Below are positions 8,104-17,121 of a stretch of DNA of 64,000 nucleotides, piece after piece (positions within the stretch are counted from its first letter, which is position 1; every line of letters begins with the position of its first letter). The position numbers were made by a program, and so were the translations under genes. The DNA lies in assembly GCA_965203915.1 (NCBI GenBank), contig OZ241918.1, positions 992,001-1,056,000 on the forward strand. Reading direction: 5' to 3'. The notes under the pieces were generated by a model. The model searched no databases and was not told where the DNA came from. It saw only the letters and a list, made by a program, of their open reading frames with translations. This DNA comes from JASGCL01 sp965203915 (GTDB taxonomy: Bacteria > Pseudomonadota > Alphaproteobacteria > JASGCL01).

Positions 8104-10101
8104 ATGAGCTCCCTCAAAAACGGCGTCGCCATTATTCTTGATTATTGTCAGCAGTTACCGCGCGGCGAAGAAAACCTGCCCGCGGTTTATCGTATGATAA
8201 ATAAAAGCAACGAAGTTATTTACGTGGGGAAAGCCAAGCAATTAAAAAAGCGTTTGATAAGTTATACCAAACCACAAAAATTGGGCAACCGTATCCAGCG
8301 CATGATTGCCGAAACGGCCAAGATGGAATTTATCCTGACCCATACCGAAGCCGAAGCCTTGTTGTTGGAATCAAACCTTATCAAAGAATTGCAGCCGCGT
8401 TATAATATATTATTGCGCGATGATAAGTCTTTCCCGATGATTCTTATCCGCCGCGACCATCCTTTTCCACAAATTTTAAAGCACCGCGGCGCAAAAAAAA
8501 TCAAAGGCGATTATTTTGGGCCTTATGCCTCCAGCCGCGCGGTTAATGAATCGCTGGTGGTGCTGGAACGGGTTTTTCAATTACGCAATTGCAGTGATAG
8601 TATTTTTGCCAGTCGCAAGCGGCCTTGCCTGCAATATCACATCAAACGTTGCACCGCGCCATGCGTGATGAAAATCAACGAACAGGATTATGAAAAAAAT
8701 GTTTTTGCCGCCAAAAGTTTTCTTGCGGGCGGCAGCCGCACCGTGCAAATATTGTTGGAAAAGGATATGGCAGGGGCCGCGGCCAAACGCGATTATGAAA
8801 AAGCCGCCGAGATCAGGGATAGGATCCAAGCCCTAACAAAATTGCAACAAAACCAAACCATCAATGTTGGTGATTTATCGGCCGATATTATTGCACTGCA
8901 CCGCACGGGCGACCATGCGGCCATGCAAGTATTTTTTTATCGCGACGGACAGAACCATGGCAACCGTGCCTTTTTCCCGAAAATATCAAGTGACGATGAC
9001 ACCAGCGAGGTCATGGCTAGTTTTATAGTCCAATTTTACCGCGACCTTCCCCCACCCGCCACGATATTTCTTTCCCATACAGCCGAAGACCAAACAACGC
9101 TCGCCACCGCCTTAAGCCAGATACATAGCAAAAAAATTACCATTTCAGTTCCGCAAAAAGGCATCAAACGGGCGGTGATGGCAGAAGCGATTAAAAATGC
9201 AAAATGGGCATTGATCCGCAAACAGGCGGATGACGAAAAAAATCAACAGCATCTCTCCGCCCTTTATCAATTGGCCACCGAATATATCGATATGCCCACC
9301 GATAGGTTAAACCGTGTGGAGATTTATGATAATAGCCATTTGCAAGGCACCAACCCCATTGGCGCCATGGTGGTTTATGGCCGCGACGGTTTTGATAAAA
9401 AATCTTACCGGTTGTTTAATTTTGCGGCGCGCACACCCGCGGGGAAAACCGCTTCGACCGCCCCTGCCTCCCTCACCGATTTCCCCCCCGCTTCGCGCGT
9501 TTTAACCAACATGATACAGCGCGCAACCCAAGGCAAGGAAAATGATAAGGAAGATAAAAAGACCGGCGGCGACGATACAGGATTCATGCGCGAGATGTTG
9601 ACAAGGCGTCTTAGCCGCGCCATCAATGAAAATACCCCCCTGCCCGACCTTATCATGCTCGACGGTGGCAAGCCGCAACTTTCCACCGCGGTGGCGGTGC
9701 TGGCCGATATGGGACTGACCGATAGGATACCCCTGATGGCCATCGCCAAGGGGGTCGATAGGAATGCAGGGCGGGAAAGGTTATTTTTTCCTCCCTCGCT
9801 CAATAGCAAAGTGGTTTCAGAAATAAGTTTAAAAATTGATGATCCGTTACAATTTTTTATCCAACGACTGCGCGACGAAGCCCATCGTTTTGCCATCATG
9901 GCGCACCGTAAAAAACGCAAAAAAGATATTGAACGCACGGTGCTGGACGATATTCCAGGCATTGGCAGCAAACGCAAACGCGCCCTCATAACCCATTTTG
10001 GTTCGGCGCAATTGGTGCGCTCGGCGGGCATTGTTGACCTGATGAAGGTGCCAGGCATTTCAAAAGACTTGGCCGAACATATCTACCATTTCAATCACTA
10101 G
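8104..10101 (+). CDS. uvrC: Excinuclease ABC subunit C
   Basis: UvrC makes both incisions around DNA lesions in nucleotide excision repair. Domains in order are: GIY-YIG nuclease at about residues 22-100 (VYRMINKSNEVIYVGKA), a UVR helix pair near 220-245 (RDYEKAAEIRDRIQAL) that binds UvrB, the RNase H-like endonuclease domain (EIYDNSHLQGTNPIGAMVV and LIMLDGGKPQLSTA), and C-terminal helix-hairpin-helix motifs (DDIPGIGSKRKRALITHFG). The length is 665 aa. An extra charged linker of about 50 residues (roughly 440-490, including KENDKEDKKTGGDD) interrupts the endonuclease domain. No Shine-Dalgarno sequence is visible before the ATG. Homospermidine synthase follows 79 nt downstream. Confidence 0.97.
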   Translation: MSSLKNGVAIILDYCQQLPRGEENLPAVYRMINKSNEVIYVGKAKQLKKRLISYTKPQKLGNRIQRMIAETAKMEFILTHTEAEALLLESNLIKELQPRYNILLRDDKSFPMILIRRDHPFPQILKHRGAKKIKGDYFGPYASSRAVNESLVVLERVFQLRNCSDSIFASRKRPCLQYHIKRCTAPCVMKINEQDYEKNVFAAKSFLAGGSRTVQILLEKDMAGAAAKRDYEKAAEIRDRIQALTKLQQNQTINVGDLSADIIALHRTGDHAAMQVFFYRDGQNHGNRAFFPKISSDDDTSEVMASFIVQFYRDLPPPATIFLSHTAEDQTTLATALSQIHSKKITISVPQKGIKRAVMAEAIKNAKWALIRKQADDEKNQQHLSALYQLATEYIDMPTDRLNRVEIYDNSHLQGTNPIGAMVVYGRDGFDKKSYRLFNFAARTPAGKTASTAPASLTDFPPASRVLTNMIQRATQGKENDKEDKKTGGDDTGFMREMLTRRLSRAINENTPLPDLIMLDGGKPQLSTAVAVLADMGLTDRIPLMAIAKGVDRNAGRERLFFPPSLNSKVVSEISLKIDDPLQFFIQRLRDEAHRFAIMAHRKKRKKDIERTVLDDIPGIGSKRKRALITHFGSAQLVRSAGIVDLMKVPGISKDLAEHIYHFNH

Positions 10102-10145
10102 CCTATACTATTAGCAAAAATAATAATATACTATCTGTTGCATGA

Positions 10146-10174
10146 TTGACATTCATTAATCACGCGCTTACATA
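10146..10174 (+). promoter_or_regulatory. Candidate promoter immediately upstream of homospermidine synthase
   Basis: A perfect TTGACA box at 10146-10151 is followed after 17 nt by TACATA at 10169-10174, a weak -10 match. The -10 box would end 6 nt before the ATG at 10181, and no ribosome-binding site is visible, so any transcript made here would be leaderless or nearly so. The alternative is readthrough from uvrC. The call is low confidence because of the poor -10. Confidence 0.3.
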
Positions 10175-10180
10175 TCGCTT

Positions 10181-11590
10181 ATGGCAAATAAAATTTCATT
10201 TGGCGGCCGCATTGTTTTTCTCGGCTTCGGCGCCATTGCATCGGGCATTTTGCAATTGCTGATTAATCATGTAGATAACCCAAATATTGTTATTGTTACC
10301 CGCGACCGCAAACCGAATCCGCTGGTGGATCAAAATAATATTCCTGTTCATCTTGATACCCTCAACAAAGAAAATCATGGGGCGGTGCTTGCCAAATACC
10401 TCACCGCGGGTGATTTCTTGGTCAATTTATCGGTCGATGTCAGCTCGGCACAGATTATGGAATGGTGCAAACAACATGGCGTGCTGTATATCGATACCAG
10501 CATCGAGGCGTGGGGCGATTTTTATACCGATATTGGTTTAACCCCATCGCAACGTAGCAATTATGCTTTGCGTGAAACTATTTTAGAAAAGAAAAAATTA
10601 TGGGCTAACGATAAAAATGCGCCCACCGCCATTTCAGCCCATGGTGCCAACCCTGGGCTGGTTAGTCATTTTGTCAAACAAGCCTTGATGAATATTGCTA
10701 AGGACGTGGGTTTAGAAGTCGATAAACCGACTAACCGTCGCGCTTGGACGAAATTGGCTTACGACCTTGGGATAAAGGTTATCCACGTGGCCGAACGCGA
10801 TACGCAACGGCCAAAAATAGCCAAGGAACGCCATGAATTCGTTAACACATGGAGCATCGATGGTTTTTATTCAGAAGCCGTGCAGCCCGCCGAGCTAGGT
10901 TGGGGAACGCATGAGGCTCATTTTCCAGCCGATGGCCATTATCATAAATTTGGCTGCGGCGCGGCCATTTACCTTGATAGGCCAGGCGTCATGACCCAAG
11001 TAAGGTCTTGGACGCCGCAAGACAAGGCTTATCATGGGTTCCTTATCCCCCACATCGAAAGCATTGCCATTGCCGATTTTTTTACAGGCGAATTTGATGG
11101 CAAGCTATATCGTCCCACCGTCCATTATGCTTACCATCCATCCGATTCGGCGGTTTTATCGTTGCACGAAATGGCGGGCGATAATTTCCATTTACAAAAT
11201 AAAAAACGGGTTATGGTCGACGATGTGGTTGACGGTATGGATGAATTGGGCGTGTTGTTGATGGGGCATAAAAAAAATGCTTACTGGTATGGTTCGCGCC
11301 TAACCATCGAACAAACCCGTGCGGTGGCCACCAACAATAATGCTACCACCTTGCAGGTTACCTCCTCCGCCATGGCGGCCTTGCTATGGGCGACCCAAAA
11401 TCCAAGTCGCGGTTTGTTGGAACCCGATGATTTGCCGTTTGACGAAATTTTGGCAACCGCCGCGCCCTATTTGGGTGATATGATTGGTGAATACACCGAT
11501 TGGAACCCGCTTTTTGAACGCAACAGCCTGTTCCCCGAGGATCTTGACCCCATGGATCCTTGGCAATTCAAAAATTTCAGGGTGGTGTAA
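10181..11590 (+). CDS. hss: Homospermidine synthase
   Basis: The enzyme forms sym-homospermidine from putrescine (or spermidine plus putrescine) in an NAD-dependent reaction. It is a common alphaproteobacterial polyamine enzyme of about 470-480 residues; this one has 469. The N-terminus GGRIVFLGFGAIASGILQLL is a Rossmann NAD-binding segment. GANPGLVSHFVKQAL and the long C-terminal saccharopine-dehydrogenase-like domain, including YHGFLIPHIESIAIADFF, fit the family throughout. There is no visible Shine-Dalgarno sequence; see the promoter candidate just upstream. The gene converges on dprA with 7 nt between the stops. I see no ornithine or arginine decarboxylase gene here to supply putrescine. 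Confidence 0.92.
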   Translation: MANKISFGGRIVFLGFGAIASGILQLLINHVDNPNIVIVTRDRKPNPLVDQNNIPVHLDTLNKENHGAVLAKYLTAGDFLVNLSVDVSSAQIMEWCKQHGVLYIDTSIEAWGDFYTDIGLTPSQRSNYALRETILEKKKLWANDKNAPTAISAHGANPGLVSHFVKQALMNIAKDVGLEVDKPTNRRAWTKLAYDLGIKVIHVAERDTQRPKIAKERHEFVNTWSIDGFYSEAVQPAELGWGTHEAHFPADGHYHKFGCGAAIYLDRPGVMTQVRSWTPQDKAYHGFLIPHIESIAIADFFTGEFDGKLYRPTVHYAYHPSDSAVLSLHEMAGDNFHLQNKKRVMVDDVVDGMDELGVLLMGHKKNAYWYGSRLTIEQTRAVATNNNATTLQVTSSAMAALLWATQNPSRGLLEPDDLPFDEILATAAPYLGDMIGEYTDWNPLFERNSLFPEDLDPMDPWQFKNFRVV

Positions 11591-11597
11591 ATAAAAA

Positions 11598-12752
11598 TTA
11601 AAAAAGCCCTTTGATGGCGCCGCCGTTTTCTAATTTTATCACCATGGCGTAATTGTTGCCTTGGATATGTTCTACCTCCCCCAACAATTCCATTTCAAGC
11701 AAGGCCTGATAAAATAAGCCACGCGGCATATCCCATTGTTGCAAAACATCGTCCAAATTGGTGGGCGCGGTGGTTAGGTTTTTTCTTATCATGCGCTTTG
11801 CTTTGTCTACATCATCCATCGGGTAATCATCCACCACCTTGACGCCGACTAGAAAATCGCTTTGTGATTCCTCTTGCGCACCGCGCGTTTTTAAGGTGCT
11901 GGCTTCCAGCAATGGCAATATATCTTCGGGCGTTTCGGTTATATGAGCCCCCTGTTTTATCAATTGGTTGCAACCCCGCATCCGCTGGTCAAGCGGCGAG
12001 CCAGGCACGGCAAACAACTCACGCCCCTGCTCCAGCGCGTAGCGCGCGGTAATAAGCGTGCCCGATTTCAACGCTGCCTCTATCACCAATAGGCCCAAAC
12101 ATAGGCCAGAAATGATACGGTTGCGTTTGGGAAAATTCTTGGCGAGCGGCGCGCTGCCTAAGGGCGATTCGCTGATAATACAGCCGAGGTCTTTTAGCTG
12201 ATGGTAGAGTTTTTCATTATCACGCGGGTAGATATTATCCACCCCGCCCGCCAAAACCGCGACCGTGCCCGTGCTTAACGCGCCCCAATGCACCGCGGCA
12301 TCAATCCCCTTCGCCATGCCCGATACCATGACATAGCTTTTTTGTGCCATGACCTCCGAAAATCGTCGCGCCAATTTTTCACCGCTTAAGGATGATTCGC
12401 GCGCGCCAACAATGGCAAAACTGTCGCGATGTAACAGATAATCATGACCCAAAACCGACAGCACGGGCGGCGCGTCGTCGGTCGCGGCCAATAGCTTAGG
12501 ATAATGTGCTTCAGATAAGAATAAAAATTTACCCCCTGCTTTATCCAATGCTTCCCATTCTTTTTCAACCTGGGCGGCGCTGGGGATGGTGATATTGCGC
12601 GATTTTAGCATGTCGGGCAAGGCTAACAAGGCATCCTCCGCCGTGCCATATTTTTTTAATAATTTGCGAAAAGCCACAGGGCCTATCGTCGGGCAACGCG
12701 CCAAGCGCAACCATGCTAGATTTTTTTTATCTTTCGATATTTCCTGTCCCAT
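11598..12752 (-). CDS. dprA: DNA-processing protein DprA
   Basis: DprA binds incoming single-stranded DNA and loads RecA during natural transformation. It is also present in many bacteria not known to be competent. The 384-residue protein has an N-terminal SAM-like helical region (to about residue 70). The central extended Rossmann fold carries FAIVGARESSLSGEKLARRF, SGMAKGIDAAVHWGAL, AGGVDNIYPRDN and FPKRNRIISGLC. A C-terminal winged-helix domain starts near residue 315 (PTNLDDVLQQWDMPRGLFYQ). A GGGG stretch upstream of the ATG can act as ribosome-binding site. plsY lies 113 bp upstream on the same strand, a frequent plsY-dprA arrangement. Confidence 0.95.
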   Translation of the reverse strand: MGQEISKDKKNLAWLRLARCPTIGPVAFRKLLKKYGTAEDALLALPDMLKSRNITIPSAAQVEKEWEALDKAGGKFLFLSEAHYPKLLAATDDAPPVLSVLGHDYLLHRDSFAIVGARESSLSGEKLARRFSEVMAQKSYVMVSGMAKGIDAAVHWGALSTGTVAVLAGGVDNIYPRDNEKLYHQLKDLGCIISESPLGSAPLAKNFPKRNRIISGLCLGLLVIEAALKSGTLITARYALEQGRELFAVPGSPLDQRMRGCNQLIKQGAHITETPEDILPLLEASTLKTRGAQEESQSDFLVGVKVVDDYPMDDVDKAKRMIRKNLTTAPTNLDDVLQQWDMPRGLFYQALLEMELLGEVEHIQGNNYAMVIKLENGGAIKGLF

Positions 12753-12865
12753 GTTTTTGCCCCATTTGATTGATTATATTAAATATGACACATCAAAGCC
12801 TTGTGGTATTTGCAGCCAGTTGAAAGACGGGGCTTAACCTGCCCACGCGTGGTTAATATAAAAAA

Positions 12866-13513
12866 TTAGAAGATATATTCACGCCTGCTCCACAGGGCGA
12901 TGATATTTTTATAATGGCGGACATAAATAACACAAGTGATGGCCAGCATGATAACGAAAGCTTTGTAGCCCAAGCCATTGCTGGTTGCGGCCCCAGTGTT
13001 GCTGGATATATTATTACCCATGGCAAAATAATAAAACAGGATGGGCGCAAAACCCCAGGCAGTCAAGGCAGCGATCGAGGATACCCGCACCACAACAAAT
13101 ACCACGCCCCATATCAACAACACCACCACGCCCGTGAAGGGCGCCAGAGCCAGCAAAACTCCAAAGGAAGTGGCGACCCCCTTGCCGCCTTTAAAATGCA
13201 ATAAATAGGAATAACAATGACCTATGATTACCAAGAAACCTATCAACATCGCTTCAAATTTTGAAAAATTCAAAAGGTGATGCGATAAAAGCACCATCAA
13301 GCCACCCTTTAAGGAATCAAGTAAAAAGGTTGCCACCGCGGGCGCGGGACCCAATACGCGCCATACATTGGTCGCCCCAACATTGCCCGAGCCAAGTTTT
13401 TGGATATTTTTTTTGAAAAATACCACACCGATAAAATAACCAAAGGGGATAGCCCCCAACAGGTAGCCCAATAAAAGCATAATAAACAACAGGATAGTGC
13501 TGGTAACAAACAT
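12866..13513 (-). CDS. plsY: Acyl-phosphate:glycerol-3-phosphate acyltransferase PlsY
   Basis: PlsY is the inner-membrane enzyme that transfers an acyl group from acyl-phosphate to glycerol-3-phosphate, the first step of phospholipid synthesis. The 215-residue protein is almost entirely hydrophobic, with about five to six spans. It shows motif 1 as GSGNVGATNVWRVLG near residue 41 and motif 2 as HFKGGKGVATSFG near residue 106. Its C-terminal tail (IYVRHYKNIIALWSRRE) matches the third conserved region (R-H-x-x-N-I). It is divergent from the TPR-protein gene across a 200-bp AT-rich spacer and probably cotranscribed with dprA. Confidence 0.95.
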   Translation of the reverse strand: MFVTSTILLFIMLLLGYLLGAIPFGYFIGVVFFKKNIQKLGSGNVGATNVWRVLGPAPAVATFLLDSLKGGLMVLLSHHLLNFSKFEAMLIGFLVIIGHCYSYLLHFKGGKGVATSFGVLLALAPFTGVVVLLIWGVVFVVVRVSSIAALTAWGFAPILFYYFAMGNNISSNTGAATSNGLGYKAFVIMLAITCVIYVRHYKNIIALWSRREYIF

Positions 13514-13553
13514 GGCAAAGTTATCTCATTGGCTTAATATATATTTGTTTTAT

Positions 13554-13582
13554 TTGCATAAAAATAAAATTAATAGTAGAAT
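13554..13582 (+). promoter_or_regulatory. Candidate promoter for the TPR-protein gene
   Basis: TTGCAT at 13554-13559 and TAGAAT at 13577-13582 are spaced 17 nt apart. The -10 matches consensus at five of six positions, but the -35 only at three. A transcript starting near 13589 would have a leader of about 125 nt before the ATG at 13716. The call was made by eye, in the divergent region between plsY and the TPR gene. Confidence 0.25.
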
Positions 13583-13715
13583 AATTCCATGGTCATGTCG
13601 CATCACTTCCTTACAGTCTCTATCACCTTAGAACGAAAACAACCGATATCTTAAAAATATTGTAACGCTTGTTTTCTTGCCCTACTCAACAAAGAAAAGC
13701 AATAGGCAAATGATA

Positions 13716-14618
13716 ATGAAAAAGAATAACCGCCAGCCTCTTCGCCATCACGATAGAGCAAAAACCAATAAAAGGAAACCCTCCCACCCCATCATATACA
13801 GAATGTTGCGATGGGGAACTTTATTCATTTCATTTTTTACCAGCAACAATCAATCCACCGCGCTGGCCGAACAAATTGATAATATTAACGCGTTGCCGCG
13901 CAATATTAACGGCGCAGCAAGCTATGGCGGTTATGATAACCTCGGGGCAGATAGGGTCAATAATATCCCGTCCACGGTTAAAACATCGAATGATATTAAT
14001 TATTTGATGAGGGTTGCCGACGTGGCTATCGACAGTGGTCGCTATGCGACCGCCATCTATACTTACAACAAAATAATTATGTTGTCGCCCAAGAGCAGTG
14101 TTGCCTATGGCAACCTGGCCTGGGCTAAAATAGCGGCGGGCATGACAGATTATATCGATATTGCCACCGACATAGAAAAAGCCATTTCGCTGGATAACAA
14201 AGATCCTAACTTATATAACACCAAGGGGGTGCTTAACCTCTTGACAGAAAACCTAGCCCAAGCCCAGGTTAGTTTTTCTTATGCCATCGCGCTGGATAAA
14301 AATTTTTCTCTCGCCTATCTTAATCGTGCCTACACAAAATACAGCATGGAAGATTATCAGGGGGCGTTAGCCGATTATGACATGGCCATTCTTTTGAATC
14401 CGCGCGCTTCGCCCCGAACCTACAACAATCGCGCCATGACACAATATGCGCTGGGTAATTACCAAGCCGCCCTGCGCGATATTAATCAAGCCCTTGCGCT
14501 TGACGGGCGTTTTGGACAAGCCTACAGCAATCGGGCTGTTATTAAAGAAATGTTAAATATTGATAATAAAAAAGATATTGCCCGCGCGCAGGTTTTTGAC
14601 ATGGAAGATAACGAATAG
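13716..14618 (+). CDS. Exported TPR-repeat protein of unknown role
   Basis: The 300-residue protein starts with a very basic segment and a short hydrophobic stretch (MLRWGTLFISFF) ending in TALAEQ, which resembles a signal peptide. About 50 polar residues follow, and then four to five tetratricopeptide repeats occupy roughly residues 85-290. The clearest are YLMRVADVAIDSGRYATAIY, AYLNRAYTKYSMEDYQGALA and YNNRAMTQYALGNYQAALRD. TPRs are protein-interaction scaffolds, so a periplasmic adaptor role is likely, but no partner can be named. I start at 13716 because AATAGG lies about nine bases upstream; an ATG at 13710 and a TTG at 13677 are also in frame. It converges on the pyrC-like gene with a 22-nt gap. 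Confidence 0.75.
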   Translation: MKKNNRQPLRHHDRAKTNKRKPSHPIIYRMLRWGTLFISFFTSNNQSTALAEQIDNINALPRNINGAASYGGYDNLGADRVNNIPSTVKTSNDINYLMRVADVAIDSGRYATAIYTYNKIIMLSPKSSVAYGNLAWAKIAAGMTDYIDIATDIEKAISLDNKDPNLYNTKGVLNLLTENLAQAQVSFSYAIALDKNFSLAYLNRAYTKYSMEDYQGALADYDMAILLNPRASPRTYNNRAMTQYALGNYQAALRDINQALALDGRFGQAYSNRAVIKEMLNIDNKKDIARAQVFDMEDNE

Positions 14619-14640
14619 CAAAGTGGGCTATAACCCATCA

Positions 14641-15975
14641 CTATCGCGAAAAAACCAACCTACCATTTTTAAAGGTTTTCATCACCCTGCCCTGTGCCAC
14701 ATAACCATCAAACGGTGTGTTTTTTGACGGCGAATAAAATTGGCTGCTGTCTATCGTCCATTTTTTATTATTATCAAGCAGCACCATATCGGCTGGTTGC
14801 CCTGGGGCAAGCAAACCCTCCACCTTCACCATTTCTTTTGCCCCCGGGTTTTTTAATAAATGGAACAGGGCCAAGGGCGCGGTGGTCACGGTTGCCAACA
14901 TGTTAGATAAAGGCATCTTATGCTCATGGTGCAATATGGTCATCATGAGGGGTAACATGGTTTCAACCGACGCCATCCCCACCCCCGCCGAAACAAACGG
15001 CAAACGTTTTTTATCATCGTGCAATGGTTTATGGTCGCTGGCGATAATATCTATCGTGCCATCCAAAATACCTTCTATGACGCCTTGCCTATCCTCCTCC
15101 GCTCGCAACGGTGGCGATAATTTGGCATGGGTCAGGTAATTGCCAACGGCGGTTTGGTTAAGGGCAAAATAATGGGGCGCGGTATCGGCGGTAATTTTTA
15201 AACCATCTTTTTTTGCTTGGCGAATAATATCGACCCCAGCTTTGGTGGTGATGGGCCCCGCATGATAACGGCCGCCAACCTGCGCCACCAGCGCTATATC
15301 GCGCTGTAATTGCAATGCTTCGCTGACGCGCGGCGCGGCGGGCAAACCAAGCTGACTGGATAACAAAGAACTTGTCATGACCACGCTATCTTTGTTGAAG
15401 GAAGGATCCTCGCTATGGGCCAATATCAAGGCGTTAAAATTTTTGGCATAATGTAGCATGCGCCAAAAAGTTTCCGCAGAAGTCAAATTTTGATTGCCGT
15501 CGCAAAAACCCAATGCGCCAGCCAACCCCATCAAGCCATATTCGGTTAACTGCTCGCCCTGGCGACGGGCACTCATGGCGCCATAACAATGCAGTGTCGC
15601 ACTTGGCAAAAGGGTTGAATCGCGCGTTTCATTTTTCGCCATGGATAAAAACGCCCTTACCGATTTGGCATCATCCAATGGGTTTTTAGCCGACGGCACC
15701 ACCACCGCGCGCCCTACCCCCCCTGCAAATAATACTTCGGACCAACGTTGCAAACTATCGGCCCCCAACAAATTATTGATGGTCACCCTGATGTCAAAAA
15801 AAGATGGTGCCAACAAACAGCCCATCCCATCTATCTTGGTTGTTATATTTTTATCCGCGGGCGTATCACCATTTCCTGGCCCTATTTTTTCTATTAATCC
15901 ATCTTTGTCTATCACGACATAACCTGTTGCCTTATTGTCGAGAAAATGGATATTGTGAATAAGAATCTTGCTCAT
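14641..15975 (-). CDS. Dihydroorotase-like protein lacking the HxH metal motif (PyrX type)
   Basis: The 444-residue protein is a cyclic amidohydrolase homologue encoded directly after pyrB and overlapping it by 4 nt (ATGA). In active dihydroorotases the first strand ends in a D-x-H-x-H zinc motif; here the matching segment reads LLAPSFFDIRVTINNLLG, with neither histidine. Later conserved parts are kept (HSEDPS, TADTAPHYFAL, IASDHKPLHDDKK). This is the pattern of non-catalytic partner subunits (PyrX) that associate with aspartate carbamoyltransferase in several bacteria. I therefore infer a structural rather than catalytic role. Annotation pipelines would probably call it pyrC. An active dihydroorotase should then exist elsewhere in the genome. 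Confidence 0.85.
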   Translation of the reverse strand: MSKILIHNIHFLDNKATGYVVIDKDGLIEKIGPGNGDTPADKNITTKIDGMGCLLAPSFFDIRVTINNLLGADSLQRWSEVLFAGGVGRAVVVPSAKNPLDDAKSVRAFLSMAKNETRDSTLLPSATLHCYGAMSARRQGEQLTEYGLMGLAGALGFCDGNQNLTSAETFWRMLHYAKNFNALILAHSEDPSFNKDSVVMTSSLLSSQLGLPAAPRVSEALQLQRDIALVAQVGGRYHAGPITTKAGVDIIRQAKKDGLKITADTAPHYFALNQTAVGNYLTHAKLSPPLRAEEDRQGVIEGILDGTIDIIASDHKPLHDDKKRLPFVSAGVGMASVETMLPLMMTILHHEHKMPLSNMLATVTTAPLALFHLLKNPGAKEMVKVEGLLAPGQPADMVLLDNNKKWTIDSSQFYSPSKNTPFDGYVAQGRVMKTFKNGRLVFSR

Positions 15976-16976
15976 GATGCTGCCCCCGCTTTGATGGTTT
16001 GCGATAATAAAATATCCATCACCGCCATACGCACCATGACGCCCATTTCAACCTGGGTTTTAATCAACGACCTATCCATCATGTCGGCTATGCTTGAATC
16101 TATCTCGACCCCGCGGTTCATCGGCCCTGGGTGCATGACCAACGCCCCTTCTTTAGCAAGTGATAGTTTTTTTTCATCCAAACCGTAAAAATAATAATAT
16201 TCGGCGGGCGATGGCAGGAAACTACCGCTCATCCGTTCTTTTTGTAAACGTAGCATCATAATAATATCAACATCTTTGATACCTTGCGCCATGTCGGTAA
16301 AAACCTCCACCCCCATTTTATCCACTTCGTAGGGTAGCAAGGTCAAGGGTGCCACCACCCGCACCGTCGCCCCCAATTTTTTCCATAGGATGATGTTAGA
16401 ACGGGCGACCCGCGAATGTAAAATATCGCCGCAGATAGCAATGGTCAGGTTTTTTAATTTATCCAAACTGCCTTTTTTTAAAACAATCGTGGCGGCATCC
16501 AACAATGCTTGGGTGGGATGTTCGTGGGCGCCATCGCCCGCGTTGATAACGGGGCAGGAAACCTTAAGCGACAAAAGATGGACCGAGCCCGCCTCGGCGT
16601 TTCTTATAACCAACAACGATGGTCGCATCGCGCTTAAGGTTAAGGCGGTGTCCAAAATGGTTTCACCTTTTTTAATCGAACTACCCTCCACCATAAAATT
16701 CACGACATCCATCCCCAGCCGTTTGCCAGCAATTTCAAATGATTTTTGGGTGCGGGTAGAACTTTCGGTAAAAAAATTAATCAAACTTTTGCCACGATAT
16801 TTATCAAGTGGCCGTGATGCAGGGTTTTTGGCTTCATGTTGGCTGGCGTGCCAATAATCAAGCGAAAGGGCGATAATATCGGCAATATCCTTGGCTGATA
16901 GTTCCTCTATCGATAACAAATGCCGCCCCGCGTAGGGAAGGTAAGAATGTATATCGCCTGTTTTTTTATCCGTCAT
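15972..16976 (-). CDS. pyrB: Aspartate carbamoyltransferase catalytic subunit
   Basis: PyrB joins carbamoyl phosphate and aspartate in the first committed step of pyrimidine synthesis. The 334-residue protein has the carbamoyl-phosphate site FFTESSTRTQKSFEIAGKRL at about residues 70-90, and HEHPTQALLDAATI, the conserved H-P-x-Q motif near residue 150. The C-terminal aspartate-binding half ends with VMHPGPMNRGVEIDSS. No regulatory subunit gene (pyrI) is present; the downstream overlapping pyrC-like gene fits the class that pairs with a pseudo-dihydroorotase. A TTGACA box at 17110-17105 lies in the 145-bp upstream spacer, but its -10 partner is poor. Confidence 0.96.
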   Translation of the reverse strand: MTDKKTGDIHSYLPYAGRHLLSIEELSAKDIADIIALSLDYWHASQHEAKNPASRPLDKYRGKSLINFFTESSTRTQKSFEIAGKRLGMDVVNFMVEGSSIKKGETILDTALTLSAMRPSLLVIRNAEAGSVHLLSLKVSCPVINAGDGAHEHPTQALLDAATIVLKKGSLDKLKNLTIAICGDILHSRVARSNIILWKKLGATVRVVAPLTLLPYEVDKMGVEVFTDMAQGIKDVDIIMMLRLQKERMSGSFLPSPAEYYYFYGLDEKKLSLAKEGALVMHPGPMNRGVEIDSSIADMMDRSLIKTQVEMGVMVRMAVMDILLSQTIKAGAAS

Positions 16977-17121
16977 GGTTGGTTACCATTGCTACATAAC
17001 ATGAATTCGCCAACATGTCGCGATATTGAATTTGTGCCCATTCGATATTTCTAAACATCATGTTATCAAACTTATGTAAGTTGTTAAACAATATGAACAC
17101 ACCCTGTCAAGTCGATAATAA

